From: Pedobacter sp. BAL39
GTDB taxonomy: Bacteria; Bacteroidota; Bacteroidia; Sphingobacteriales; Sphingobacteriaceae
DNA: 64,000 nt
Assembly: GCF_000170795.1 (NCBI RefSeq)
Contig: NZ_ABCM01000002.1
Location: 423,974-487,973 of the forward strand
Direction of reading: 5' to 3'
Shown: positions 31,010 through 39,928 of the stretch, one piece after another
Layout: every line of letters begins with the position of its first letter
Position numbering within the stretch: the stretch's first letter is position 1
Notes under the pieces: model-generated
Told to the model about the DNA's origin: nothing
Databases searched by the model: none
The model's input: only the letters and a program-made list of their open reading frames with translations
Made by a program: the position numbers and the translations under genes

Positions 31010-32794
31010 CTACAGAAAAACGGGCCGGTCCAGTTTAATAGCAATGCGATGTGCAGCGTTCATGAGGCCAACGTGACTATAAGCCTGAGGGAAGTTGCCC
31101 CACTGACTGCCATCTTTCTCGTCTACATCTTCACTAAACAGCGAGAGGTGATTTCCGTATTTAATGATGGCTTCAAATTCACGTATGGCATCATCCAATC
31201 TTCCTACACAGGCAAGCGCCTCCACATACCAGAACGCACAAATCAGGAAGGTGGTTTTTGGCTTGCCAAAATCATCGGTATGAAGGTACCGGTAGAAAAG
31301 CCCTCCCTCGGCTTTTAGTTCTTTCTCTAATGCGATGAGGTGATCTTTTGCCCGCTGTGACTGAGGGTCGAGATAGTTCATGAGAATGAGCTGAAGTGTG
31401 CTGGCATCCAGGTGCGGGCTGCCTACTGCATGGTTATAAGCTTTCTTCTCCGGGTCGTAACAATCTTCAATGTGTTTCGAAGCTTTTTCAATCAGGCGCT
31501 CTGCACGTTCCTGAAAAGCTTTATTGCCAATGGTTATGGACATCTTCAACGCTGCATTGGCGCCTGCCCATTGGAAGAGGTTGGTATAACAGTGGGTATT
31601 CGCAATATTTCTAAACTCCCAGATACCTGCATCCTGCTCATCAATGGTGCGTTCAATTTTACCGAGCAGGCTATCCAGCCAGATTGATGAATCCTGACGT
31701 TCGTCAATGATGAAACGCCTGTCGTGATACAGCGGCAGCATGGAAATCAATACCTGTCCATAAATATCATTCTGAATGTGTTCGTAAGCCTGATTACCCA
31801 CCCTGACCGGCTGGTTCCCCAAATATCCTTTCACATGTCCGAGCTGGCGTTCGGTCAGAACTCTCTCGCCTGCAATTCCAAACAGTGGCTGATAGCGTTT
31901 ATCGTCACTAAAGGAGATGTCGGTCACATAACCGAAATACTTCTCCATTTCCTCGAAATGGCCAATGTGGTTCAGCGCGGTAATGACATAGTAGGTATCC
32001 CTCATCCAACAGTAGCGATAATCCCAGTTACGTGTGCTTCCGGGTGACTCAGGGAGACTGGTGGTACTTGCCGCAATGATTGCGCCGGTATCTTCATATT
32101 GGTGGATTTTCAGCACGAGCGCAGATCTGATCACCATGTTCTGATAAAAGCCGTCGATTTTGCTGTGCTTGATCCAGGTCCTCCAATATTTGATGGTTTC
32201 TTTCAGGAAGCGATCTGCGGTACTCTCCAGCGGGGCATCCAGCTGGTGTCCGTAGGTCAGGACAAGGTATTTCGGTTCTTTTAAAGCGAAATAAGTCTCA
32301 TCCTCAATGTAACTAATGGGGATGTTTGTGCTGAGCTGCATATCTTCTTCACATCCTTTAAACTGAATGTGGTTGCTGCCCCGGTACCCTTTCTGATGGC
32401 TTGCTCCATAATTGCAGACAGGCGTGCATTTCACCCTGATTCGGGGATTTCCTTCCAGGAGTTCCACCTTTCTAATAAGCATTAATGGTTTAAAGTAGCG
32501 ATCGAACTGACGAAAGCGTGGTGCAAAATCAGTAATTCTGTATTTTCCCTCAGCATAAGAGATTTCTGTACAGATGATGTTGGTATTCTCCAGGTAATAT
32601 TGATGAGAGGTATAAGGCTCTTTTGGGAGAATTGAAAATGATCCCCCTGTTGAAGAATCATCGATCAGTCCTCCGAAGATAAAACTACTATCGAATCTTG
32701 GCCAACATAACCAGTCAACATTTGTATTTTTATTTATATGGGCAAGGTAAGCGCAGTTTCCAATAATTCCAGTTTGATAGGTGTGTCTCTCCAT
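31010..32794 (-). CDS. Glycoside hydrolase family 15 protein (glucoamylase/trehalase-like)
   Basis: A 594-residue protein with the N-terminal trehalase-like domain (IIGNCAYLAHINKNTNVDWLCWPRFDS) and an alpha/alpha barrel with SPGSTRNWDYRYCWMRDTYY, the GH15 signature. The ATG at 32794 gives the usual MERHTYQTGIIGN start; the longer frame adds 18 residues. GH15 enzymes release glucose from starch-like glycans or, in some lineages, split trehalose. Its place beside otsAB makes trehalose turnover plausible but not proven. Confidence 0.87.
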   Translation of the reverse strand: MERHTYQTGIIGNCAYLAHINKNTNVDWLCWPRFDSSFIFGGLIDDSSTGGSFSILPKEPYTSHQYYLENTNIICTEISYAEGKYRITDFAPRFRQFDRYFKPLMLIRKVELLEGNPRIRVKCTPVCNYGASHQKGYRGSNHIQFKGCEEDMQLSTNIPISYIEDETYFALKEPKYLVLTYGHQLDAPLESTADRFLKETIKYWRTWIKHSKIDGFYQNMVIRSALVLKIHQYEDTGAIIAASTTSLPESPGSTRNWDYRYCWMRDTYYVITALNHIGHFEEMEKYFGYVTDISFSDDKRYQPLFGIAGERVLTERQLGHVKGYLGNQPVRVGNQAYEHIQNDIYGQVLISMLPLYHDRRFIIDERQDSSIWLDSLLGKIERTIDEQDAGIWEFRNIANTHCYTNLFQWAGANAALKMSITIGNKAFQERAERLIEKASKHIEDCYDPEKKAYNHAVGSPHLDASTLQLILMNYLDPQSQRAKDHLIALEKELKAEGGLFYRYLHTDDFGKPKTTFLICAFWYVEALACVGRLDDAIREFEAIIKYGNHLSLFSEDVDEKDGSQWGNFPQAYSHVGLMNAAHRIAIKLDRPVFL

Positions 32795-32929
32795 GTAAAA
32801 GCTTTGTGATGAAATGATAGTATCTGTTAATCTTTTGAAAACAAGCATGGGGGCCTTTTGTTGTATTTTTTTAGTTTCAGTGCGTGATTTTTTTTAGCTT
32901 CAGCTCCGCATCCAATGAAATAGCTTACA

Positions 32930-33754
32930 ATGAAAGGTAAAACTCAAGACCACACAAACTGGAAAGAAAGACTACATGAAGTGATCTACGAGTCCAATAC
33001 CGTTGCAGGGAAAACCTTTGATGTTGCACTTCTGATTGCAATTGTGCTGAGTATTTTGGTGGTGATGCTGGATAGTGTGGCGGCTTACCATAATAAGTAT
33101 GGAGGTATTTTTACGGCTCTGGAATGGGGATTTACAGTGTTGTTTACCATCGAATATCTACTTCGGCTGATGGTGATCCGGCATCCCTTACGGTATATCA
33201 AAAGCCCTCTGGGGATCATTGACCTGCTGGCGCTGATTCCCTCCTACCTGAGTATAATTTTTATCGGTGCGCAGTCGTTGCTCGCCCTGAGGGCATTGAG
33301 GTTGCTGAGGATATTCAGGATATTCCGGCTCGGCCGTTACCTTTCCGAGATGAATTTCCTGACACAGGCCATTGCAGGTAGTCTCAGGAAGATCAGTATT
33401 TTCATGCTCACCGTATTGACACTTGTGGTCGTGCTTGGCTCGGTGATGTACCTGGTTGAGCACCGTGAGAACGGCTTCTCCAGCATTCCGGAAAGTATTT
33501 ACTGGGCCATCGTCACGATCACAACCGTTGGCTATGGAGACATTTCACCGGTAACGCCTACCGGAAAGTTTGTCGCCTCCATCATGATGTTGATTGGTTA
33601 TGCAATTATTGCGGTACCGACCGGGATCATCACAACGGAAATGGCAGTCGCCGCGCGAAAAAAAGGGCAGCATTTACAGGTTTGCCCAGGATGCGGCAGA
33701 GAAGGACATGATGGAGATGCCAACTATTGCAAATACTGCGGTACGATGTTGTAA
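32930..33754 (+). CDS. Voltage-gated-type potassium channel with C-terminal zinc ribbon
   Basis: A 274-residue channel: six helices with an S4-like arginine run (LRALRLLRIFRIFRLGRYL), and the selectivity filter TTVGYGD near residues 202-208. After S6 a tail carries two CxxC pairs (CPGCGREGHDGDANYCKYCG), a zinc-ribbon-like module that could sense metal or redox state or stabilise the tetramer. Single gene; it ends 4 bp from the convergent solute-binding gene. Confidence 0.88.
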   Translation: MKGKTQDHTNWKERLHEVIYESNTVAGKTFDVALLIAIVLSILVVMLDSVAAYHNKYGGIFTALEWGFTVLFTIEYLLRLMVIRHPLRYIKSPLGIIDLLALIPSYLSIIFIGAQSLLALRALRLLRIFRIFRLGRYLSEMNFLTQAIAGSLRKISIFMLTVLTLVVVLGSVMYLVEHRENGFSSIPESIYWAIVTITTVGYGDISPVTPTGKFVASIMMLIGYAIIAVPTGIITTEMAVAARKKGQHLQVCPGCGREGHDGDANYCKYCGTML

Positions 33755-33758
33755 TCGA

Positions 33759-34445
33759 TCAGAATTCAACCTTACTGAACCATTTGTCGTGGATCTCGGT
33801 GTAGACACCGTTGTCTTTAAGTCTGCTTAATGCCGCATTGAACTGTTTTGTAAGTTCAACATCACCTTTTTTCATGGCAATAGCATAATGAGAATCCGTG
33901 TCAGGCATGAACATGCCAATTTTAAGCTTCGGGTTATTTTGCAGAAAACCTCCGGCGATTGGCGAATCGTCAATCAGCATGTCAATCTTTCCAGCCTGTA
34001 ATTTGCGGTATAATTCCTTGTTCGTTTCCGCATGAACCATGTTATTTGCTGGAAATTTCGTGTGTACATGTTTTTCTGCTTCTGTGGCAATCCTCACACC
34101 AATGGTTTTGTTCCGGAAATCATCAACGCTGTTCAGGCTGCTATCGGCAGGTATCACCGCACATAGCCTGAAATGAAGATAAGGGTCGCTAAACTCAAGA
34201 ATGTGCCTCCTCGAAGGTGTGACTGTCACAGCAGAACAGATGATGTCCAATTCTCCTTTAAAGAGTTTTTCAAGGATGTTCTGCCATAATGAAACTTCAT
34301 ATTCGATCTCATAATCCAAATCTGCTGTTATTGCAGCCAGGAGGTCTACTTCAAACCCCTCAAAACGTTCAGAGTTGTAATCCGAATGCATCGGGAAAGG
34401 CGCGGCAGAGTCTAAACCGACTTTCAATACTTTTTTTGGAGCCAT
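33759..34445 (-). CDS. Solute-binding protein family 3 domain without a signal peptide
   Basis: A 228-residue protein covering a full amino-acid-binding SBP_bac_3 fold (VGLDSAAPFPMH, FEGFEVDLLAAI, GELDIICSAVTVTPSR, DSHYAIAMKKGD). It begins MAPKKVLKVGLDS directly at the fold, and upstream in frame there is a stop and no start codon for a leader. So the protein appears cytosolic, or is exported oddly. No permease or ATPase is nearby. Confidence 0.78.
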   Translation of the reverse strand: MAPKKVLKVGLDSAAPFPMHSDYNSERFEGFEVDLLAAITADLDYEIEYEVSLWQNILEKLFKGELDIICSAVTVTPSRRHILEFSDPYLHFRLCAVIPADSSLNSVDDFRNKTIGVRIATEAEKHVHTKFPANNMVHAETNKELYRKLQAGKIDMLIDDSPIAGGFLQNNPKLKIGMFMPDTDSHYAIAMKKGDVELTKQFNAALSRLKDNGVYTEIHDKWFSKVEF

Positions 34446-34726
34446 ATTTTGGGAAACCTTTTTTTCAGACGCCGCTAATTTACACAGTTAAATCAAATAA
34501 TCGGCAAAACGATTGTAAAGAACCAGTGGAAATGACAAATAAAGGTTGGAAAAAACCGACAATCATCCCATATTCCCCAACTTTGATCATATTTTAACAA
34601 AATAATAGAAGGGAATGAGCAAAAGACCGCTGGACTGCTGGTTATCAGCAAACTAGAGTTATTTTTTAGGAAGCATTTTTTTTTTGCTACCTTCATCCTA
34701 TATTTTAATCTTAAAAATTGAATTTT

Positions 34727-34822
34727 ATGTTTCCAATGATCATCCTACCAGTTTTAGTCGTTGTTATTATTGTTACAGCGTTTTATTTATCCTTTATCAG
34801 AAAGAACAAGGCGTCTCACTAA
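34727..34822 (+). CDS. 31-residue single-span membrane peptide
   Basis: ATG at 34727, stop at 34820-34822: MFPMIILPVLVVVIIVTAFY followed by LSFIRKNKASH. One hydrophobic helix with a positive C-terminal tail. A -7-like TACCTTCA lies at 34688-34695 and a strong terminator follows 20 bp after the stop, so the ORF sits in its own short transcription unit. It resembles small subunits or regulators of membrane complexes in form only; no family recognised. Confidence 0.55.
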   Translation: MFPMIILPVLVVVIIVTAFYLSFIRKNKASH

Positions 34823-34842
34823 AATTGATCACATACGAATGT

Positions 34843-34881
34843 CGCCCTGTGCGGTAGTCAGCTACCGGACGGGGCGTTTTT
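34843..34881 (+). terminator. Intrinsic terminator after the 31-residue peptide ORF
   Basis: Stem of 15 bp with two mismatches (CGCCCTGTGCGGTAG against CTACCGGACGGGGCG), TCAG loop, followed by TTTTT. Plus-strand orientation. Confidence 0.85.
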
Positions 34882-34934
34882 ATAATAAATTATAACCAGG
34901 ACCTTTCGTTTAGGACTGTCCAATTTTATGAAAC

Positions 34935-36194
34935 ATGAATATAGGAATCATCGGCCTTGGAGATATGGGCAAGCTCTATGCAAAATGCTTTTCTAAGGCT
35001 GGATATGCTGTCTTCGGAACAGATTTGCCAGAGCGTTATGAAGCGCTAATGGAGGAACTAGGTCCACTCGGGATCACGGTCCTGCACGATGGCAAGGAAG
35101 TTTCTAGAATTTGCGACATTATTTTCTATGCGGTAGAGTCGGAAAAAATCAATGAGGTTGCTGCGTTATATGGTCCCTCTACAAAATATGGAGCCATAGT
35201 TTCTGGTCAGACCTCCGTAAAAACACCGGAGATCCGTGCTTTTGAGCAATACCTCCCAAAAGACATCAATATCATTACCTGTCATTCACTGCATGGCCCT
35301 GGGATTGACCCAAGCGGTCAGAAGATGATCGTGATCCCCCACCGATGCAATGACCAGGCTTATCAGCGCATGACGGATGTCCTGATGGCTTTAGGATCGG
35401 ATTTAATCGAGATGGTCGATTTTCAGATGCACGACAGGATTGTCGCGGACACGCAGGTGGCTACACATGTCGGCTTTGAAAGCATGGGCACCGCCTGGAA
35501 ATCCGCGGGCTTTTTTCCCTGGGAGAACGCGTCTTATGTGGGCGGCATTGATAACGTCAAGATCCTGACGACACTAAGGATATTCAGCTACAAGGCACAC
35601 ATTTACGCCGGCCTGGCGATCTTAAATCCCTTTGCGGGGGAACAGGTGAAACGGTATGCACAATCGGAATCCGAGTTGTTCAAGATGATGATCATGGAAG
35701 AAAAACAGGCATTCAGGGACCGCCTTCATCGGGTAAGGGACTTTGTTTTTCATGAAAGCAGAAAACCGCTGATGCTGGATGATCAAATCATGCAGGAATT
35801 TTCTCTTTCGGCAAACCCGGAGATTCGCAGGCCAAACTCGCACCTGAGTTTATTGAGCATGGCTGATGCCTGGTATCATCTCAACACAAACCCTTATGAA
35901 AATCTAATCTGTCAGACCCCCCCTTTCAGATTGCGACTGGGTATCGTAGAGTATCTTTTCAGAAATGAAGAGCTCCTGGAGGAGTCTATAGAAACCGCGC
36001 TATTCGACAAAAGCATCCGCGCAGATGACCTTGAGTTCCACTCTGCTGTCCGTGAATGGGCATCCATCATCGGCTACGGAGACATGAATGGCTATAAGCA
36101 ACATTTCGATCAGACCAAACTGTTTTTCAGCGGAAGGTTGGAACAAGGACGTGAGCAGAGTACTGAAATGATCCGCAGATTGAGCTCGAAATAA
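34935..36194 (+). CDS. Prephenate dehydrogenase, fungal Tyr1-like type
   Basis: A 419-residue enzyme with a Rossmann start (MNIGIIGLGDMGKLYAKCF). The body closely follows the yeast Tyr1 layout as I recall it: YGPSTKYGAIVSGQTSVK, EIRAFEQYLPKDINIIT with HSLHGP, ADTQVATHVGFESMGTAW, LRIFSYKAHIYAGLAILNP and NSHLSLLSMADAWY. Tyr1 oxidises prephenate to 4-hydroxyphenylpyruvate with NADP+, for tyrosine. The length is like Tyr1 (about 450) and longer than typical bacterial TyrA. No aro gene or chorismate mutase domain is adjacent. Confidence 0.8.
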   Translation: MNIGIIGLGDMGKLYAKCFSKAGYAVFGTDLPERYEALMEELGPLGITVLHDGKEVSRICDIIFYAVESEKINEVAALYGPSTKYGAIVSGQTSVKTPEIRAFEQYLPKDINIITCHSLHGPGIDPSGQKMIVIPHRCNDQAYQRMTDVLMALGSDLIEMVDFQMHDRIVADTQVATHVGFESMGTAWKSAGFFPWENASYVGGIDNVKILTTLRIFSYKAHIYAGLAILNPFAGEQVKRYAQSESELFKMMIMEEKQAFRDRLHRVRDFVFHESRKPLMLDDQIMQEFSLSANPEIRRPNSHLSLLSMADAWYHLNTNPYENLICQTPPFRLRLGIVEYLFRNEELLEESIETALFDKSIRADDLEFHSAVREWASIIGYGDMNGYKQHFDQTKLFFSGRLEQGREQSTEMIRRLSSK

Positions 36195-36210
36195 CCACGG
36201 CTCCCCGGTT

Positions 36211-36756
36211 TCAATACCTGAGGCTTGTCCAATGGATCAGCATTCCCTGGAAAGATCCTCCAAAATAACCGCACAAGTCAAACTGATCCTGAAAGCCATC
36301 ATTTAGTGCAAATTGATGGCTTTCATCATCCGACAACAACCGATCGTCAATTCTGATGTTCGGGGCTCCTCCTGTATACTCTTCAATTATGATCCTTTGA
36401 AGATCCACACATTTTAGGATCGGTGCAAACTGAAATTCATTTATGGAATCTTTATAAACGACCATTTTTAGCTCCTCATTTTTTTTCCAGAGCCCAACAT
36501 CATTTCTCCTGATGGTATGTAGCTTGGGCAGGAGAAATTCCGTGTAGTCATCTCCGTCCCAGGGTGTTCCGAATTTCTCCAGGTGCCGCTGTTGGTATCT
36601 GACATATTCTTGTTCCATATAAACCGAAAGACCAGTCAGGCCTTTCCATATTTTTTCGATGAAATAATTGGCATTGCCATTAATAGAGGTATCAAAACCC
36701 AGTTTTGTCATGATAGAATCGTGAAATGAGTCCGGCAATTTATGAAATCCATACAA
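36211..36756 (-). CDS. Hypothetical protein
   Basis: A 181-residue soluble protein with no signal peptide, helix or motif that I recognise. It is rich in aromatic and acidic residues (MYGFHKLPDSFHDSIMTKLG; late DLCGYFGGSFQGMLIHW). Convergent with the prephenate dehydrogenase (16 bp) and divergent from an outer-membrane protein gene. Confidence 0.55.
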   Translation of the reverse strand: MYGFHKLPDSFHDSIMTKLGFDTSINGNANYFIEKIWKGLTGLSVYMEQEYVRYQQRHLEKFGTPWDGDDYTEFLLPKLHTIRRNDVGLWKKNEELKMVVYKDSINEFQFAPILKCVDLQRIIIEEYTGGAPNIRIDDRLLSDDESHQFALNDGFQDQFDLCGYFGGSFQGMLIHWTSLRY

Positions 36757-36812
36757 TTAATAAAACAATATAAATACTCTTTTGTTAAAATATTACACTT
36801 ATAAAATACCTT

Positions 36813-37391
36813 ATGAAAAAATTATTATTTACTACAAGTCTTTGTGTTGCAGCGTTTTTCAATACAAATGCACAAATCTCCAAAGGAAATGTGATGATCG
36901 GTGCAAATATCACGAACCTTTCGTTTGGCCTCGATAAGCCGAACGAATTTAGTTTCGCATTGAACCCTAAAGCCGCCTGGTTTGTCCAGGATGGACTTGC
37001 ACTGGGTGGAGACGTCTCCTTCGGTTTGCAGACAGCAAAAAATGCGGGAACAAGTATTAACTATGGCGTGGGTGCACTGGGTCGGTACTATGGTGCCACG
37101 GGTGCAAATGAAGTGGTTAAAAACTCCAGATTTTTTGGTGAAGCTACAGTCGGTGTTTCCGGAAGAAATCCCGCGGTCGGTGAATCGACAAATGGATTAG
37201 GTTTTAGCTTTGGCCCCGGATTTACGTATTTCGTTACCGAATCTATCGGCTTGGAAACATTGCTAAAATATAATGGAGTAGTTGGATTTGGAAACAGCGC
37301 CTATGGTCATAATCTTACCTTAGGTGTGGGTTTCCAGATTTATCTTCCTGGAAAAAGCACGGCACGAAAAGTACAGCGTGATATGAATTAG
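36813..37391 (+). CDS. Outer-membrane beta-barrel protein
   Basis: A 192-residue protein with a signal peptide (MKKLLFTTSLCVAAFFNTNA) and alternating beta strands rich in Gly and aromatics (LSFGLDKPNEFSFALNPKAAW; SFGPGFTYFVTESIGLE; NLTLGVGFQIYL), the pattern of small Bacteroidota porin-like barrels. Single gene with its own terminator. Confidence 0.8.
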   Translation: MKKLLFTTSLCVAAFFNTNAQISKGNVMIGANITNLSFGLDKPNEFSFALNPKAAWFVQDGLALGGDVSFGLQTAKNAGTSINYGVGALGRYYGATGANEVVKNSRFFGEATVGVSGRNPAVGESTNGLGFSFGPGFTYFVTESIGLETLLKYNGVVGFGNSAYGHNLTLGVGFQIYLPGKSTARKVQRDMN

Positions 37392-37407
37392 GCGCTGATG
37401 AAGAGAT

Positions 37408-37444
37408 AAAAAAGCTTCAATCCTCCAAAGGTTGAAGCTTTTTT
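37408..37444. terminator. Intrinsic terminator after the beta-barrel gene
   Basis: Perfect 13-bp arms AAAAAAGCTTCAA and TTGAAGCTTTTTT around an 11-nt loop; T runs on both strands. Confidence 0.88.
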
Positions 37445-37633
37445 ATGAAGTTGAACGCGGCACTCATGATCACAAATCCCACAGATTGATGACCTTCTCC
37501 ACACTTATAAATATTGAGTTAAAAGGATAAATAACTGATTATCAAAGCAAAAAACAGAATACCATCGAGTGGCACCATTATTAAACAACATTTAACAGAA
37601 TTAATCAGTTTACGAACTAAAAATATAAAGAAC

Positions 37634-37945
37634 ATGAAAAAGATCATCTTATCAGCAGCTCTATTCGCTTTCGCAGGTTTAACTATTGCAAATGCAAGTG
37701 AAGTAAACAAACCGTCCGACATCATTGTTCAACAAGATAGCGTTACTAAAACGCCAGTTGAACTTAAGGATCTTCCAGAACCTGTTAAGGCTACCCTTCA
37801 AACTGAACCGGTTAAACAGTGGACGCCAACAGCGGCATTCCTGGTAACAAATGCGGACAAAACTACTTACTATCAGATCGACATCAAAAAAGGTGACGAA
37901 ACTGCATCAGTAAGATTGGATGCAGAGGGTAAACCTGTTAAATAG
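37634..37945 (+). CDS. Secreted small protein, tandem paralogue 1 (PepSY-like)
   Basis: A 103-residue protein with a signal peptide (MKKIILSAALFAFAGLTIANA). The mature part shares with the next gene the block TKTPVELKDLPEPVKATL and WTPTAAFLVTNADKTTYYQ. The strand-helix-strand order with LPxxVK suggests a PepSY-like fold, by resemblance only. Function unknown. The gap to the paralogue is 58 bp. Confidence 0.72.
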   Translation: MKKIILSAALFAFAGLTIANASEVNKPSDIIVQQDSVTKTPVELKDLPEPVKATLQTEPVKQWTPTAAFLVTNADKTTYYQIDIKKGDETASVRLDAEGKPVK

Positions 37946-38003
37946 TAAATCAATAAGTGTTAAATGAAGTAACCAAATTATAAAATTTAAATTATTCGAG
38001 CAT

Positions 38004-38312
38004 ATGAAAAAGTTAATCTTATCCGCTGTATTTGTAGCCTTCGTTGGCCTTACAGCATCAAAAGCAAACGATGTAAAAATTCCGGTTATTGCTGCAGTTC
38101 AGGACAGTACCACTAAAACTCCTGTAGAGATTAAAGACCTGCCAGAGGCTGTTAAAACTACATTGAAAGCCGACCCATATAAAGAATGGACACCTACCGC
38201 CGCATGGTTGGTCACCAACGCTGATAAAACTCAATATTTTCAGGTTGATGTCAAAAAAGATGAGCAAATTGCTTCCTTAAAAATAGGTGCTGATGGTAAA
38301 GTTATCGAATAA
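38004..38312 (+). CDS. Secreted small protein, tandem paralogue 2 (PepSY-like)
   Basis: A 102-residue protein with a signal peptide (MKKLILSAVFVAFVGLTASKA), about half identical to its upstream neighbour: TKTPVEIKDLPEAVKTTL and WTPTAAWLVTNADKTQYFQV. Together they form a tandem duplication, co-oriented, closed by one terminator. The N-terminal linker between leader and core differs most. Confidence 0.72.
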   Translation: MKKLILSAVFVAFVGLTASKANDVKIPVIAAVQDSTTKTPVEIKDLPEAVKTTLKADPYKEWTPTAAWLVTNADKTQYFQVDVKKDEQIASLKIGADGKVIE

Positions 38313-38337
38313 ATCCCACCTTTTATATAAGTAAAAG

Positions 38338-38369
38338 AGAGTCAGCGGAACCTGACTCTTTTTTTTTTA
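38338..38369 (+). terminator. Intrinsic terminator after the tandem paralogues
   Basis: Arms AGAGTCAG and CTGACTCT, 6-nt loop CGGAAC, then a run of ten T. Plus strand. Confidence 0.9.
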
Positions 38370-38502
38370 CTAATCAAACATAATATAATTTGCTGTGTTA
38401 AAATAATGCCATTTCTTTGTTAACGAAATGCCATATATGCCAATCCAGAAGAAATTAAGCTGTTTTTAAGCTTAGGTTTGCGCTTCTTCTACAAAAGATG
38501 AC

Positions 38503-39300
38503 ATGAAACATTTTTACACTTTATTATTATTGAGCTTGGTCTTTTCCGGATGTAATCATTTCGAATATAGCCCTAACCAGATTTTCGATAGGAATTCACT
38601 TCGCGATCTGAATGCGACGAACCTTAAGAAGCTTGGCGACGGTGCTCAGGACGATACCGTGAAATTTATCCTCACCGGTGATACACAGCGTTCAAGAGAT
38701 GAAACGGTTGAATTTTACAAAAAAATCAATGCCATGAAAGACATTGATTTTGTGGTTCTTGCTGGTGACATCTCCGAGTTCGGCGTACTTAAGGAAATGG
38801 AGTGGATCTCCAGAAGTCTCAGACACCTGGAGGTTCCTTATATTTCAGTTATTGGCAACCATGATTTAACGTCCAGGGGCAGGGAAACCTTTGAGCATAT
38901 GTTCGGACCGCTGAATTTTAGTTTTGTATATGGGGGCATTAAGTTTATTTGTCACGACACAAATGGAAGGGAATACAGCTTTAATGGTAAAGTCCCAGAC
39001 ATGCCCTGGCTGAAGGAACAGCTCAAGCCCACAGCTGGAGTAAATAACTTTATTGCAGTATCACATGTCCCGCCGAGTGCAGAAGACTTCGATGTAAAGT
39101 TATATGACGACTACATCAATACTTTCGACAGTACGCCCGGATTCCTGGGTTCATTACACGCACATACCCATAGCTTCGAGGTCAAATATCCGGATAATAG
39201 CGGTATCCCTTACTTAGTTACGGGAAACCTCGGTTCAGGGGAGTTTATAATAGTTCAGGTTGTTAATCAAAAATTGAGTTTTGAGCGTGTATTTTTCTAG
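38503..39300 (+). CDS. Metallophosphoesterase lipoprotein
   Basis: A 265-residue calcineurin-like phosphoesterase. Lipobox leader LLLLSLVFSGC puts the lipid at Cys17. Metal motifs in order: GDTQ (about 58-61), GDIS, GNHD, SHVP and HAHTH. It hydrolyses phosphomono- or diesters at the cell envelope; substrate unknown. Its 3' end overlaps the start of a beta-barrel gene by 20 bp, suggesting coupled expression. Confidence 0.88.
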   Translation: MKHFYTLLLLSLVFSGCNHFEYSPNQIFDRNSLRDLNATNLKKLGDGAQDDTVKFILTGDTQRSRDETVEFYKKINAMKDIDFVVLAGDISEFGVLKEMEWISRSLRHLEVPYISVIGNHDLTSRGRETFEHMFGPLNFSFVYGGIKFICHDTNGREYSFNGKVPDMPWLKEQLKPTAGVNNFIAVSHVPPSAEDFDVKLYDDYINTFDSTPGFLGSLHAHTHSFEVKYPDNSGIPYLVTGNLGSGEFIIVQVVNQKLSFERVFF

Positions 39301-39886
39301 GTATTTTTTAATAGTGCTGTTTTTTTTAGGTCTTTCTGTCAATGTACCCGCCCAGGGTGTAAAATTTTTGATTCCTGATGCTGCCATTGTCCAGTTTGCC
39401 GGAAGTATCGGGTATTTCAGTGCGGGTGCGGGTTATGATATCTTCAAAAATAAAAGAGGAAATATTGATTTCAACTACGGGTATGTTCCAAAATCAAAAG
39501 GGGGTGAATTACATATTCTAACCGCAAAGTTTGCCTACAGACCCTTCCAGATACGATTGAAAGACTGGGGGAAATTTTATCCTTTTAATCCGGGTGTCTT
39601 CTTTACTTATACTTTTCATAAAGACCTGTCCTGGAGATTCAATCCGGACCTTTACCCTGACAATTATTACTATTGGTCAGAGGCGTTCCGGCCTCACATC
39701 TCATTCACCAATGAATTGGAATTGAAGGCAGACAAGCTACTTAAAGGAACTGGCATCAAAACGCTAAGTGTATATTCTGAATTCAACTCCAATGATTATT
39801 ACCTGGTCAACTATTTTCAGAATATGTCCGAATTGACACTGTCTGACGTGTTTCAACTCGGCATTGGGTTAAGAGTCAAATTTTAA
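39281..39886 (+). CDS. Putative outer-membrane beta-barrel protein
   Basis: A 201-residue protein with a leader (FLIVLFFLGLSVNVPAQG) and alternating aromatic strands ending in FQLGIGLRVKF, a typical barrel C-terminus. The start is TTG at 39281 (or GTG 39287), inside the phosphoesterase gene, and no ATG precedes the leader. Translational coupling would explain the weak start. Family not recognised. Confidence 0.68.
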   Translation: MSVYFSRYFLIVLFFLGLSVNVPAQGVKFLIPDAAIVQFAGSIGYFSAGAGYDIFKNKRGNIDFNYGYVPKSKGGELHILTAKFAYRPFQIRLKDWGKFYPFNPGVFFTYTFHKDLSWRFNPDLYPDNYYYWSEAFRPHISFTNELELKADKLLKGTGIKTLSVYSEFNSNDYYLVNYFQNMSELTLSDVFQLGIGLRVKF

Positions 39887-39928
39887 ATACCGGTATCCAT
39901 TGCATATCTTGCTTAAAAATCAGAGATC

